Positions 16,895 to 25,369 of a DNA stretch of 64,000 nt are shown in pieces. Made by a program: the position numbers and the translations under genes. Below the pieces are notes generated by a model that did no database searches, was not told the DNA's origin, and saw only the letters and a list, made by a program, of their open reading frames with translations. The number at the start of each line of letters is the position of its first letter. Position 1 is the first letter of the stretch. Origin of the DNA: Gammaproteobacteria bacterium (lineage in GTDB: Bacteria > Pseudomonadota > Gammaproteobacteria > Thiohalomonadales > Thiohalomonadaceae); assembly GCA_026196575.1 (NCBI GenBank), contig JAPHSX010000032.1:55615-119614 (forward strand), written 5' to 3'.

Positions 16895-17704
16895 ATGGAA
16901 CACCTGCACCTGAGCCTGCTCACCCAAATCATCCTCTTCAGCCTGCTGGGCGGGGCGCTGAGTGTGGTCGCCGCCTCGGCCTTTCTGCTCTTTCCAGAGC
17001 GCTGGCGCGACAGCCTGCTGCCCCACCTGGTGAGCTTTGCCATCGGCGCCCTGCTGGGGGCTGCCTTTCTGGCGCTGCTGCCCCACGCCATCACCTATGC
17101 GGCGGGGGATGTGCACAACATCACCTTCACCGTGTTGCTCGGTCTGCTGGGTTTTTTCCTGCTGGAGAAGATGGTGCTGTGGCGCCACTGCCACTCGGTC
17201 TCTTGCGAGGCGCATGCCCCGGATAGCCACCCCGAGCACCACCACCATGATGCGCCCGGCAGCACCGGAACTATGATCCTCATCGGCGACGGGCTGCACA
17301 ACTTTGTCGACGGGGTGCTGATCGCTGCCGCCTTCCTGGTGGACGAACACTTGGGTATTGTCACTGCGCTGGCGGTGGCGGCGCACGAGATCCCGCAGGA
17401 GGTGGGGGACTTCGCCATCCTGCTGCACAGCGGCTTTAGCCGCGCCCGCGCCTTTGTCTTTAATATCCTCGCCAGCCTGACCACCGTGGCCGGTGCGCTG
17501 CTCGCCTACTACAGCCTGGAGGAGGCGCAGTCCCTGTTGCCCTATGTGCTGGCGATCGCCGCCTCCAGTTTTATCTATATCGCCGTGGCCGACCTCATCC
17601 CCGGTCTGCACAAGCGCAGTCAGCTCAGTGCCACCAGTCAGCAGGTGCTGTTGATCGCCCTGGGGATCGGCGTGATCTACCTGGCACACTCCACCCTGCA
17701 CTGA
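16895..17704 (+). CDS. ZIP family metal transporter
   Basis: A 269-aa inner-membrane protein with eight predicted helices. Metal-site motifs of ZIP permeases are present: GDGLHNFVDG in TM4 (His/Asn/Asp) and AVAAHEIPQEVGDF in TM5. A His-rich cytoplasmic loop (SHPEHHHHDAPG, about 124-135) lies between TM3 and TM4. It likely imports Zn2+ or another divalent cation. The ATG at 16895 (MEHLHLSLLTQ) is chosen over 16853, which lacks a ribosome site. It precedes the ACT-domain regulator by 22 bp. Confidence 0.92.
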   Translation: MEHLHLSLLTQIILFSLLGGALSVVAASAFLLFPERWRDSLLPHLVSFAIGALLGAAFLALLPHAITYAAGDVHNITFTVLLGLLGFFLLEKMVLWRHCHSVSCEAHAPDSHPEHHHHDAPGSTGTMILIGDGLHNFVDGVLIAAAFLVDEHLGIVTALAVAAHEIPQEVGDFAILLHSGFSRARAFVFNILASLTTVAGALLAYYSLEEAQSLLPYVLAIAASSFIYIAVADLIPGLHKRSQLSATSQQVLLIALGIGVIYLAHSTLH

Positions 17705-17726
17705 AATCGCAACAAGGAGCAGAACG

Positions 17727-18248
17727 ATGACTCATTGGTATATGTTGACCCTGGTGGGCAAGGATCGTCCCGGTATCGTGGCCCACGTCAGCGCCGCCCT
17801 GTTCGACGGCGGCTGCAACCTTGGCGAGGCCAGCATGATGCGCCTGGGTGGCAACTTCACCATCATGCTGATGGTGCAGTATGCGGGTACCATCAAGGGG
17901 CTCGATGATCTGCTGGAGCCGGTGGCCGACTCGCTGGGACTGCACCGCCACATCGACCGTATCGAGGCCGAGTTGCACCACCACCTGGAGCCCGATGTGC
18001 GCATCACCGTCTACGGGGCGGATCGCGCCGGCATCGTGGCGCGCATCACCGGGGCGCTGGCCGAGGCGGGATTGCACATCCTCGATATGGAGACCAGTGT
18101 CGCCGGCAGCGCGGCCAAGCCGATCTATATCATGCAGATCGAGGGCCACGCCGCCGAGGGGGTGGAGGCGCTGCGCTCGGCCCTCGATGTCGTCACCCAG
18201 GACGGCATCGAGGCGCAGCTTGAGTTCATCGAAACCCTCATCGGTTAG
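17727..18248 (+). CDS. GcvR-like double-ACT-domain protein
   Basis: A 173-aa protein made of two ACT domains (about 4-80 and 90-165): LTLVGKDRPGIVAHVSAALFDGGCNL and VYGADRAGIVARITGALAEAGLHI. This is the architecture of GcvR, which in E. coli restrains GcvA of the glycine cleavage system, but no gcv genes are nearby. It has an excellent AAGGAG site. It ends 4 bp before def. The ligand is unknown; amino-acid sensing is the general ACT role. Confidence 0.88.
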   Translation: MTHWYMLTLVGKDRPGIVAHVSAALFDGGCNLGEASMMRLGGNFTIMLMVQYAGTIKGLDDLLEPVADSLGLHRHIDRIEAELHHHLEPDVRITVYGADRAGIVARITGALAEAGLHILDMETSVAGSAAKPIYIMQIEGHAAEGVEALRSALDVVTQDGIEAQLEFIETLIG

Positions 18249-18252
18249 CTCC

Positions 18253-18765
18253 ATGGCCGTGCTGGAGATCCTTACCTATCCCGATGAGCGGCTGAAGCAG
18301 GCTTCGCAGCCGGTCGGGACGGTCGATGAGGTGCTACGCGCCTTTATCGCCGACCTCGAAGAGACCATGGATGCCGGCCCCGGCGGGGTCGGCATCGCCG
18401 CGCCGCAGGTGGGGTGTTTTGAGCGCATCGTCATCGTTGACTGCACCCGCACCCGCAAGCCGGTGCCCAACCATGGCCGCCTCTATCTGATTAACCCCGA
18501 GATCACCAAATGGGACGGCATGGCGGTAGGGCGCGAGGGGTGCATGTCGGTGCCGGACTATACCGGCAACGTGATCCGCGCCGAGGCGGTGAGCCTCAAG
18601 GCGCTCGACCTGCAGGGTCAGCCACTGGAGTTGCGTTGCGAGGGGTTCGAGGCACGCGCCATCCAGCACGAGATGGACCACCTCGACGGCCTGCTGTTTC
18701 TCGATCGCCTGGTAAGCCGCCGTAACGATCTCTTTAAACGCAAGGTCTACCAGCAGAGCAAGTAG
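18253..18765 (+). CDS. def: Peptide deformylase
   Basis: A 170-aa metallohydrolase removing the formyl group from nascent proteins. The three family motifs are present: GVGIAAPQ (45-52), EGCMSVP (95-101, metal ligand C97; Met replaces the usual Leu) and QHEMDHLDG (138-146, ligands H139/H143 and catalytic E140). The ATG at 18253 gives the usual family length. It is not next to fmt here, so it may be a second deformylase copy or simply relocated. Confidence 0.95.
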   Translation: MAVLEILTYPDERLKQASQPVGTVDEVLRAFIADLEETMDAGPGGVGIAAPQVGCFERIVIVDCTRTRKPVPNHGRLYLINPEITKWDGMAVGREGCMSVPDYTGNVIRAEAVSLKALDLQGQPLELRCEGFEARAIQHEMDHLDGLLFLDRLVSRRNDLFKRKVYQQSK

Positions 18766-18830
18766 ATTTGCACCGTGTAGCGTGAACGCCACCGCTTGGT
18801 GCCGGTAAGCGGCAAAGAGCCCCGAAGGAG

Positions 18831-19556
18831 ATGGCGTGGCATGAGAACCCGATGACTACCCCGCAGCACCTTCTCTTCCCCTGGGGCGTGGGCGTGCTGG
18901 CCCTCTTTGCCCTGCTGTGGTGGGGCTGGCGCCTTGGCGGCCGTGCCGCCGAGGTGGACTGGGGCGGCCCCTGGATCAACCGTATCGACGGCCTTGGTCG
19001 CCTCTTCTGCCGCCGTTACCACCGCCTGCAGGGTGGTCCCCTCTATCTGCCAGAGAGCGGTCCGGCGATCGTGGTGGCCAACCACATCTCCGGTCTCGAT
19101 CCGTTCCTGCTTATCACCGCCAGTCGGCGCCGTCTGCGCTTTATCATCGCCAGCGAGCAGTACCACCGCTTTGGCTTTAACTGGCTGTTTCGTGCCGCCG
19201 GCTGTATTCCGGTGGATCGCCAGGGGCGGCCCGAGCGCGCCTTTCGTGCCGCCCTCAAGGCGCTGGCCGAGGGGGAGGTGGTGGCGCTCTTTCCCCACGG
19301 CACCATCCACCTGGAGGGTGACCCGCACCGCCGGCTCAAACCCGGCGCGGTACGGCTGGCCCAGCTGGCCGGCTGTCCCATCTTTCCGGTGCGTATCGAC
19401 GGGGTGCGGGCCGCCGGCGGGATCTTCCTGCCGGTGGTGCTGCGCGGTCGCGCCACGATTGAGAATTTTCCGCCCATTGATTGCAGCGGGCGCCCCCCGG
19501 CCGACTGCCTGGCAGTGTTGGAGCGGGTACTGGTGAAGGGGCCGACGAACGGCTAA
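18831..19556 (+). CDS. 1-acyl-sn-glycerol-3-phosphate acyltransferase (PlsC family)
   Basis: A 241-aa membrane-associated acyltransferase. One N-terminal transmembrane helix (about 10-30) is followed by the catalytic NHISGLDP (HX4D motif), then AAGCIPVDRQGRPERAF and FPHGTIH (the FPEGTR block with His in place of Glu). It converts lysophosphatidate to phosphatidate or acts on a related acceptor. The start is uncertain: AAGGAG abuts the ATG at 18831, and the ATG at 18852 (MTTPQHLL) is an alternative. It converges on, and overlaps by 4 bp, the histidine kinase gene. Confidence 0.85.
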   Translation: MAWHENPMTTPQHLLFPWGVGVLALFALLWWGWRLGGRAAEVDWGGPWINRIDGLGRLFCRRYHRLQGGPLYLPESGPAIVVANHISGLDPFLLITASRRRLRFIIASEQYHRFGFNWLFRAAGCIPVDRQGRPERAFRAALKALAEGEVVALFPHGTIHLEGDPHRRLKPGAVRLAQLAGCPIFPVRIDGVRAAGGIFLPVVLRGRATIENFPPIDCSGRPPADCLAVLERVLVKGPTNG

Positions 19557-20923
19557 CAACCCCCTTTGGGAAGGCTCAGGCTGACCTCCAGGCCGCCCAG
19601 GCGGGAGCGTTGCAGGGAGAGCGTCGCGCGGTGCAGCTCGGCAATGCGTTGCACGATGGAGAGGCCAAGACCGCTCCCCTCGACCTCCTGTCCGGCGAGG
19701 CGGTAGAAGCGGTTAAAGACCCGCTCCCGCTCCGCGTCGGGGATACCGGGGCCGCTGTCGGCGACGCTTAGCCGCACCCTCTCTCCCTCCTCTTCGATGG
19801 TGATCGCTACCGTACCCCCCGGCGGGGTGTAGCGAATGGCGTTGTCGGTGAGGTTGCGCAGCGCGATGGCGATCCCCTCCGCCTGAACGCAGAGCCGGGG
19901 ACTCTCTTCGCACTGCAGTTGCAGGGTGATCTGCCGCTCGTGGGCCAGCGGCTCCAGTGCCGCCACCGTCTCTTCGGCCAGGGGACGCAGGGCAACCGCG
20001 ACAAAGTTACTGCGCGCCGTTTCGGGGTCGATGCGGGACAGGGTGAGCAGCTGTTCGACCAGCCGCGAGGCGCGTGTTACCCCGCTGACCAGTTGTTGCA
20101 GGGCGTGGCTGCGCTGCGCCTCGTCGTGGCTCTGTAGCGCCACCTGCGCCTGCAGCTTGAGCGCGGCCAGCGGGGTACGCAGTTCGTGGGCGGCATCGGC
20201 GGTGAAGCGGCGTTCATGCTCCAGGCTCTCCTCCACCCGTTCGAACAGCTGGTTGAGGGCGCTGACCAGCGGGGCGATCTCGGCGGGGGTGTCGGTGGTC
20301 TCGACCCGTTGCAGGTGGCCCGCCTCGCGCCGGGCGATGGTGCGCGCCAGCCGTTGCAGCGGTTGCAGGCCGCGGCCAATCCCCAGGTAGATGAGCAGCG
20401 CCAGCAGCGGCAGGGCGAGTAGCATGGGGAGTGTCAGGCGACGGGTGATCTGGTCGCTCAGCTCCCGGCGAATCGCCAGCGACTCCCCCATCTTGATCTC
20501 AAAGCCGCTGTTGGGGTCGTGCAGTGAAAAGATGCGCCACGGCTGGCCGTTGATCACCTCGCTGCTGTAGCCGTTATGCAGCCCCGAGAGCGGCGCCTCG
20601 GGGGCCATGAAGGAGCGCAGGATCAACCTGTTTTGTGGCTGCAGCCAGAGCTGATAGGCGAGTTTCTGCTCGTAGTCATGGCCATCGTCGCCGTTGGCGG
20701 GCAGAAAGTGGATGTGCGCCGTATCGGGAACCCCCTCCAGCTCCGCCAGCTCATGGCCGGCGACCGCGAGCAGGGTGCGTGCCGCCTGCGCCAGCTGGGC
20801 GTCAAACATCTCATCGATCTCATGCTGTGTCGCCCGATAGCTGCCCAGCGCGGTGAAGAGCCATAGCAGTGTGGTGATGGTGAGCAGGGTGACCAGCAGG
20901 CGGCGGCGGAGGGAGGGTTGCAT
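19553..20923 (-). CDS. QseC/PmrB-like sensor histidine kinase
   Basis: A 456-aa kinase. It has TM1 (about 8-28), a periplasmic domain of about 140 residues, TM2 (about 168-188), a HAMP domain, H-box AAHELRTPLAALKLQAQ and a HATPase with DNAIRYTPPGG and GSGLGLSIVQRIAELH. It lies 6 bp after the response regulator, so the pair forms one operon. The signal is unknown. The architecture and partner (OmpR class) match QseBC/PmrAB. Confidence 0.9.
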   Translation of the reverse strand: MQPSLRRRLLVTLLTITTLLWLFTALGSYRATQHEIDEMFDAQLAQAARTLLAVAGHELAELEGVPDTAHIHFLPANGDDGHDYEQKLAYQLWLQPQNRLILRSFMAPEAPLSGLHNGYSSEVINGQPWRIFSLHDPNSGFEIKMGESLAIRRELSDQITRRLTLPMLLALPLLALLIYLGIGRGLQPLQRLARTIARREAGHLQRVETTDTPAEIAPLVSALNQLFERVEESLEHERRFTADAAHELRTPLAALKLQAQVALQSHDEAQRSHALQQLVSGVTRASRLVEQLLTLSRIDPETARSNFVAVALRPLAEETVAALEPLAHERQITLQLQCEESPRLCVQAEGIAIALRNLTDNAIRYTPPGGTVAITIEEEGERVRLSVADSGPGIPDAERERVFNRFYRLAGQEVEGSGLGLSIVQRIAELHRATLSLQRSRLGGLEVSLSLPKGGC

Positions 20924-20929
20924 GGTCGT

Positions 20930-21592
20930 TCAGCTCAGCGTGTCGATAATGTAGCCGACGCCGCGAATGGTGCGAATCAAATCGCTGCCCAGTTTTTTGC
21001 GCAGGTGGTGGATATAGACCTCGATGGCGTTGCTCTCTACCTCGCCGTCCCAGGAGTAGAGACTCTCCTCCAGCCTGCTGCGCGACATCACCCGGCCGCT
21101 GTTCTCCAGCAGCAGTTGCAGCACCGCATACTCCCGTGGCGGCAGCTCGACTGGCCTGCCGGCAAGGGTAACGGCGTGGGCGACCGGATTGAGGGCGAGC
21201 TCGCCATGCTGAATGGTGTTGTCGGCCCGCCCGCTGTGGCGGCGCAACAGGGCGCGCAGCCGTGCCGCCAGCTCGTCGAGGTCGAAGGGTTTGAGCAGGT
21301 AGTCGTCGCCCCCGCTGTCGAGGCCACGGATGCGATCCTCCACCGTGTCGCGGGCGGTGAGGATCAGCACCGGCAGGTCATCGCCCCGCTGTCGCAGCTG
21401 CTTGAGAACCGTCAGGCCGGAGCGATCGGGCAGACCGAGATCCAGCACCATCAGCGCATAGTGTTCGCTGGCCAGCGCCGCCTCCGCCGAGGCGGCATCG
21501 CGCAGCCAGTCGACGGTGTAACCGTGCTGGCGCAGCCCGGCACGCAGGCCGTCACCGAGCAGGGGATCATCTTCAACCAGTAGCAGGCGCAT
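20930..21592 (-). CDS. OmpR-family response regulator (QseB/PmrA-like)
   Basis: A 220-aa regulator. The receiver domain has acidic residues E7/D8/D9, phosphoacceptor D51 (VLDLGLPDRSG) and an LTARD strand. The winged-helix DNA-binding domain (about 125-218) has LPPREYAVLQLLLENSGRVMSRS and the C-terminal wing RTIRGVGY. It is first in the operon with the kinase. It is divergent from clpB with about 158 bp between starts. Target genes are unknown. Confidence 0.92.
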   Translation of the reverse strand: MRLLLVEDDPLLGDGLRAGLRQHGYTVDWLRDAASAEAALASEHYALMVLDLGLPDRSGLTVLKQLRQRGDDLPVLILTARDTVEDRIRGLDSGGDDYLLKPFDLDELAARLRALLRRHSGRADNTIQHGELALNPVAHAVTLAGRPVELPPREYAVLQLLLENSGRVMSRSRLEESLYSWDGEVESNAIEVYIHHLRKKLGSDLIRTIRGVGYIIDTLS

Positions 21593-21682
21593 GCGCGGGT
21601 CTCACTAGGTGGTTTGGCGGTACGTGCCACTCTGCCGTACCCCCCTTAAAAGAATCTTAACCCGGGTAGCCGGCGGTTTCTT

Positions 21683-21710
21683 CTTGAATTGCACCACACC
21701 GTCCCTATTT
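21683..21710 (+). promoter_or_regulatory. Sigma-32 heat-shock promoter of clpB
   Basis: CTTGAAT (21683-21689), a 13-nt spacer, then CCCTATTT (21703-21710) closely fits the RpoH consensus CTTGAAA-N(11-15)-CCCCATNT. It is 40 bp upstream of the clpB ATG. ClpB is a classical heat-shock protein, so the site makes functional sense. Confidence 0.85.
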
Positions 21711-21750
21711 GCTCCATAATCCCTAAATTTCCCGTTCGGAGTATTGCCTG

Positions 21751-24339
21751 ATGCGCATGGATAAATTGACCACCAAATTTCAGATGGCCCTGGCCGATGC
21801 CCAATCGCAGGCGGTGGGCCGTGACCACCAGTTTATCGAGCCGGTGCACCTGATGACGGCGATGCTCGATCAGGAGGGGGGGGCGGTGCGTCAGCTGCTG
21901 GCCCACGCCGGGGTCAATGTCAACGGTCTGCGCTCGGCGCTGGGTGATGCACTGGATCGCCTCCCCTCGGTCAGCGGCACCGGCGGTGATATCCATGTCT
22001 CCAATGACACCGCCAAATTGCTCAACCTGACCGACAAGCTGGCGCAGCAGCGCAAGGATGACTACATCTCCAGCGAGCTGTTCGTGCTGGCTGGCGTTGA
22101 GGAGCAGGGGCGCCTTGGCGAGCTGCTGCGTAATAACGGCGCCAACAAGGGGGCGATTGCCAAGGCGATCGACGAGATGCGCGGTGGCCAGAAGGTGAAT
22201 GACCCCAATGCCGAGGAACAGCGCCAGGCGCTGGAGAAGTACACTATCGATCTTACCGAGCGGGCCGAGCAGGGCAAGCTCGATCCGGTGATCGGGCGTG
22301 ACGATGAGATCCGCCGCGCCATTCAGGTGTTGCAGCGTCGTACCAAGAACAACCCGGTACTCATCGGCGAGCCCGGCGTCGGCAAGACCGCCATCGTTGA
22401 GGGGCTGGCGCAGCGCATCGTCAATGGCGAGGTGCCGGAGGGGATCAAGGGCAAACGCCTGCTCTCGCTCGACATGGGCGCCCTCATCGCCGGGGCCAAG
22501 TTCCGTGGCGAGTTCGAGGAGCGCCTCAAGGCGGTGCTCAATGACCTGGCCAAGCAGGAGGGGCAGATCATCCTCTTCATCGACGAGATCCACACCATGG
22601 TTGGGGCAGGCAAGGCCGAGGGGGCGATGGACGCGGGCAATATGTTGAAGCCCGCGTTGGCTCGCGGTGAGTTGCACTGCGTCGGCGCCACTACCCTCGA
22701 TGAGTATCGCCAGTATATCGAGAAGGATGCGGCGCTGGAGCGGCGCTTCCAGAAGGTGCTGGTGAATGAGCCGAGCGTGGAGGACACCATTGCCATCCTG
22801 CGCGGCCTCAAGGAGAAGTACGAGGTACACCACGGGGTGCAGATCACCGATCCGGCGATTATCGCCGCCACTACCCTGTCGCACCGCTACATCAGCGACC
22901 GCCAGCTGCCGGACAAGGCGATCGACCTTATCGATGAGGCCGCCTCCCTTATCCGCATGGAGATCGACTCTATGCCCGAGGAGATGGATCGCCTCGACCG
23001 GCGCCTGATTCAGCTCAAGATCGAACGCGAGGCGCTGGCCAAGGAGAGCGATGAGGCGTCGCGCAAGCGCCTCGATGACCTCGATGCGGAGATCACCCGC
23101 CTTGGCAATGACTATGCCGCGCTGGAGGTGGTGTGGCAGCAGGAGAAGCAGGCCGTGCAGGGGGCGCAGCACATCAAGGAGGAGCTGGACCGCGCCCGGC
23201 AAGAGCTGGAGACGGCGCGCCGTGCCAGTGACCTGGGGCGGATGTCGGAGCTGCAGTATGGCCGTATCCCCGATCTGGAGAAGTCGCTGCTGATGGCCGA
23301 GCAGGCCGAACTCAAGGAGACCACCCTGCTGCGCACCAAGGTGACCGAGGAGGAGATCGCCGAGATCGTCTCCAAGTGGACCGGCATCCCGGTCTCCAAG
23401 ATGCTGGAGGGGGAGCGCGACAAGCTGCTGGCGATGGAACAGAACCTGCACCAGCGGGTGGTGGGGCAGGATGAGGCGATCAAGGCGGTTGCCGACGCCA
23501 TTCGCCGCTCGCGCGCGGGCCTCTCCGACCCCAACCGCCCCAACGGCTCCTTCCTCTTCCTCGGTCCCACCGGGGTGGGCAAGACCGAGCTGTGCAAGGC
23601 GCTCGCCCAGTTCCTCTTCGACACCGAGGAGGCGATGGTGCGCATCGACATGTCGGAGTTTATGGAGAAGCACTCGGTGGCGCGTCTTATCGGCGCCCCG
23701 CCCGGCTACGTCGGTTACGAGGAGGGGGGCTATCTCACCGAGATTGTGCGGCGCAAGCCCTACTCGGTGATCCTGATGGACGAGGTGGAGAAGGCGCACC
23801 CCGATGTCTTCAATATCCTGCTGCAGGTGCTGGATGACGGGCGCCTTACCGATGGCCACGGCCGCACCGTCGATTTTCGCAACACGGTGATCGTTATGAC
23901 CTCCAACCTTGGCTCGCAACAGATCCAGGAGATGGCCGGTGAGGAGAATTATGAGCGGATCAAGGCGACGGTGATGGAGGTGGTGGGCCACCACTTCCGC
24001 CCCGAGTTCATCAACCGTGTCGACGAGGTGGTGGTGTTCCACCCGCTGATGCGCGAGCAGATCCGCGCTATTGCCGATATCCAGATCGACTACCTGCGCC
24101 AGCGGCTCGCCGAGCGCGAGATGGGGCTTGAGCTGACCACCGGGGCCCTCGACCTCATCGGTGCGGCGGGCTTTGACCCGGTCTACGGTGCCCGTCCGCT
24201 CAAGCGCGCCATCCAGCAGCGCATCGAAAATCCGTTGGCGCAGAGGTTGCTCGCCGGCGAATTTGGCTCGGGCGATACCATCGTGGTTGAGGTGGAGGGG
24301 GAGGCGATGTGTTTTCACAAAAAGGCTGCCGACGCTTAA
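21751..24339 (+). CDS. clpB: ATP-dependent disaggregase ClpB
   Basis: An 862-aa Hsp104-family hexameric chaperone that extracts proteins from aggregates with DnaK. It has the Clp N-domain (1-145), AAA-1 with GEPGVGKT (about 205-212), the coiled-coil M-domain (about 410-525) that separates ClpB from ClpA, and AAA-2 with GPTGVGKTE (about 607-615). The C-terminal [16 protein letters not shown] is also typical. No ClpP-binding loop is seen. The start [11 protein letters not shown] aligns with E. coli MRLDRLTNKFQ. It is driven by the sigma-32 site upstream. Confidence 0.98.
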   Translation: MRMDKLTTKFQMALADAQSQAVGRDHQFIEPVHLMTAMLDQEGGAVRQLLAHAGVNVNGLRSALGDALDRLPSVSGTGGDIHVSNDTAKLLNLTDKLAQQRKDDYISSELFVLAGVEEQGRLGELLRNNGANKGAIAKAIDEMRGGQKVNDPNAEEQRQALEKYTIDLTERAEQGKLDPVIGRDDEIRRAIQVLQRRTKNNPVLIGEPGVGKTAIVEGLAQRIVNGEVPEGIKGKRLLSLDMGALIAGAKFRGEFEERLKAVLNDLAKQEGQIILFIDEIHTMVGAGKAEGAMDAGNMLKPALARGELHCVGATTLDEYRQYIEKDAALERRFQKVLVNEPSVEDTIAILRGLKEKYEVHHGVQITDPAIIAATTLSHRYISDRQLPDKAIDLIDEAASLIRMEIDSMPEEMDRLDRRLIQLKIEREALAKESDEASRKRLDDLDAEITRLGNDYAALEVVWQQEKQAVQGAQHIKEELDRARQELETARRASDLGRMSELQYGRIPDLEKSLLMAEQAELKETTLLRTKVTEEEIAEIVSKWTGIPVSKMLEGERDKLLAMEQNLHQRVVGQDEAIKAVADAIRRSRAGLSDPNRPNGSFLFLGPTGVGKTELCKALAQFLFDTEEAMVRIDMSEFMEKHSVARLIGAPPGYVGYEEGGYLTEIVRRKPYSVILMDEVEKAHPDVFNILLQVLDDGRLTDGHGRTVDFRNTVIVMTSNLGSQQIQEMAGEENYERIKATVMEVVGHHFRPEFINRVDEVVVFHPLMREQIRAIADIQIDYLRQRLAEREMGLELTTGALDLIGAAGFDPVYGARPLKRAIQQRIENPLAQRLLAGEFGSGDTIVVEVEGEAMCFHKKAADA

Positions 24340-24408
24340 CCATTTTCCAGAGATGAATGGCAGGGCCGATCGGCTGGTGTCACCACTGTCATAGTACTGT
24401 CTCTATAT

Positions 24409-24451
24409 GACATGGATGTCTTGTGCCCTGCTAAATGTCATGACATGTCAT
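24409..24451. promoter_or_regulatory. Candidate enhancer (UAS) palindromes
   Basis: GACATGGATGTC at 24409-24420 and ATGTCATGACATGTCAT at 24435-24451 share GACAT/ATGTC half-sites, with centres about 28 bp apart. They lie about 90-130 bp ahead of the predicted sigma-54 transcription start, the usual place for bacterial enhancer-binding protein sites. The cognate activator is not in the window. Confidence 0.65.
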
Positions 24452-24515
24452 TATGTGGCGGGCGACCCCCCCGTTTGTCTCCCTGCTCGCCGGGCTGTCA
24501 CGCCAAATCCCTTTT

Positions 24516-24530
24516 TGGCACGCAAATTGC
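24516..24530 (+). promoter_or_regulatory. Sigma-54 promoter, near-perfect consensus
   Basis: TGGCACGCAAATTGC fits TGGCACGN4TTGCW at every position up to the last (C instead of A/T). Predicted start of transcription is near 24542, so the leader before the cytochrome gene is about 183 nt. Confidence 0.85.
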
Positions 24531-24591
24531 CCTATTTTGGCGCGTGGTGCGGACTATGGTAGTGTGACCAGCGGCCATGTCGACAGACAGG

Positions 24592-24656
24592 GTGATGCAC
24601 GGCGGCGGAAGATGCGCCAGACGGGGAGTCTGGTTGCCCGCTGACCTGTGCATCGC
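24592..24656 (+). other. Foldable leader RNA segment
   Basis: An outer stem of nine pairs (GTGATGCAC at 24592-24600 with GTGCATCGC at 24648-24656, one G-T pair) encloses a GGCGG/CCGCT helix and an apical hairpin CCAGAC-GGGGA-GTCTGG. It lies in the predicted leader between the sigma-54 start and the cytochrome ATG. It matches no riboswitch consensus I know. It could be a regulatory structure or an mRNA-stabilising hairpin. Confidence 0.5.
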
Positions 24657-24724
24657 AATAGCAGCTCACCTACACACTATCGATACCGCGCCCTGCTGTG
24701 GGCGCCTACCAGGTTAGAACGAGA

Positions 24725-25360
24725 ATGAAAAAATTGATTGGTAAAATCTGTATCCCGAAAAAGCGTCTCGCCGTGGTCGGGGGGATATTTCTCCTCGGTT
24801 TCCTTGCCTTTGGTGGCGTCAACGCCTTCTTCTCCTACACTAACGAGATGGATTTCTGCATCTCCTGTCACTCGATGAAGACCAACTTCGAAGAGTATAA
24901 AAATACCATTCACTTCAAGAACCCCTCGGGGGTGCAGGCGACCTGCGCCGATTGCCATGTACCGAAGGACTTCCTACCCAAGCTGAAAGCCAAGATTCTG
25001 GCAGCGAAAGATGTCTACCACGAGGTGCTCGGCACGATAGATACGCCGGAGAAGTACGAGGCGCATCGCTGGGATATGGCCAACCGGGTATGGGCAAAGA
25101 TGGAGGCGAGTGATTCGCGTGAGTGCCGCAGCTGTCACGACTTCCAGAACATGGATCTCTCCGGACAGACCCGTATGGCCCGTAACAAACATGAACGCGC
25201 ACCGGAAAATGGGCAGACCTGTATCGAGTGCCACAAGGGTATCGCGCACCTGGAGCCTGACGAGCCGGGGCTGTTCGATGCACCGGTTGATACACCAGCC
25301 GATGCCCCCGTTGATACACCGGCCGATGCACCGGCCGATGCACCGGCTGCGGCCGAGTAG
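24725..25360 (+). CDS. NapC/NirT-type membrane-anchored tetraheme cytochrome c
   Basis: A 211-aa protein. An N-terminal transmembrane anchor (about 15-38) is followed by four CxxCH haem sites: C45-C48-H49, C74-C77-H78, C134-C137-H138 and C166-C169-H170. Such proteins pass electrons between the quinone pool and periplasmic redox partners. The tail (186-211) is an unusual run of Asp-Ala-Pro/Asp-Thr-Pro repeats, encoded by tandem 12-bp-like DNA units. It is first in an operon with an ankyrin protein and fccAB, so it may connect flavocytochrome c to the quinone pool. That link is inference. Confidence 0.88.
   Translation: MKKLIGKICIPKKRLAVVGGIFLLGFLAFGGVNAFFSYTNEMDFCISCHSMKTNFEEYKNTIHFKNPSGVQATCADCHVPKDFLPKLKAKILAAKDVYHEVLGTIDTPEKYEAHRWDMANRVWAKMEASDSRECRSCHDFQNMDLSGQTRMARNKHERAPENGQTCIECHKGIAHLEPDEPGLFDAPVDTPADAPVDTPADAPADAPAAAE
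25275..25352 (+). repeat. Tandem coding repeat in the tetraheme cytochrome tail
   Basis: Reiterated GATGCACCGG- and GATACACC-type units of 12 bp encode alternating DAPV/DTPA/DAPA tetrapeptides up to the stop at 25360. Such runs can change copy number by slippage in frame-preserving steps. Confidence 0.75.
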
Positions 25361-25369
25361 GGGGTAATT

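Larger units (their letters stand above)
24340..24724 (+). promoter_or_regulatory. 385-bp regulatory region ahead of the cytochrome/fcc operon
   Basis: No gene was found here. From left to right it holds an inverted repeat GACAT-GG-ATGTC (24409-24420), overlapping perfect palindromes ATGTCATGACAT and ATGACATGTCAT (24435-24451), a sigma-54 promoter (24516-24530) and a foldable leader segment (24592-24656). The layout is that of an enhancer-dependent promoter with a leader of about 180 nt. Confidence 0.75.

Noticed and set aside
16025..17701. A 558-aa minus-strand open frame over pgeF and the ZIP transporter gene
   Set aside because: It spans two well-supported plus-strand genes and has shadow-type Gln/His/Gly-rich composition.
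21646..24318. An 890-aa open frame on the minus strand across clpB
   Set aside because: It is the antisense shadow of clpB. The protein is His/Leu-rich with no motifs, while clpB on the plus strand has every family motif.
24592..24656. Cobalamin, c-di-GMP, SAH or molybdenum-cofactor riboswitch
   Set aside because: The characteristic conserved boxes of these classes are missing; only generic stems are visible.
24725..25360. NrfH of a nitrite reductase, or NapC of nitrate reductase
   Set aside because: No nrfA or nap genes follow; the neighbours are an ankyrin protein and fccAB.
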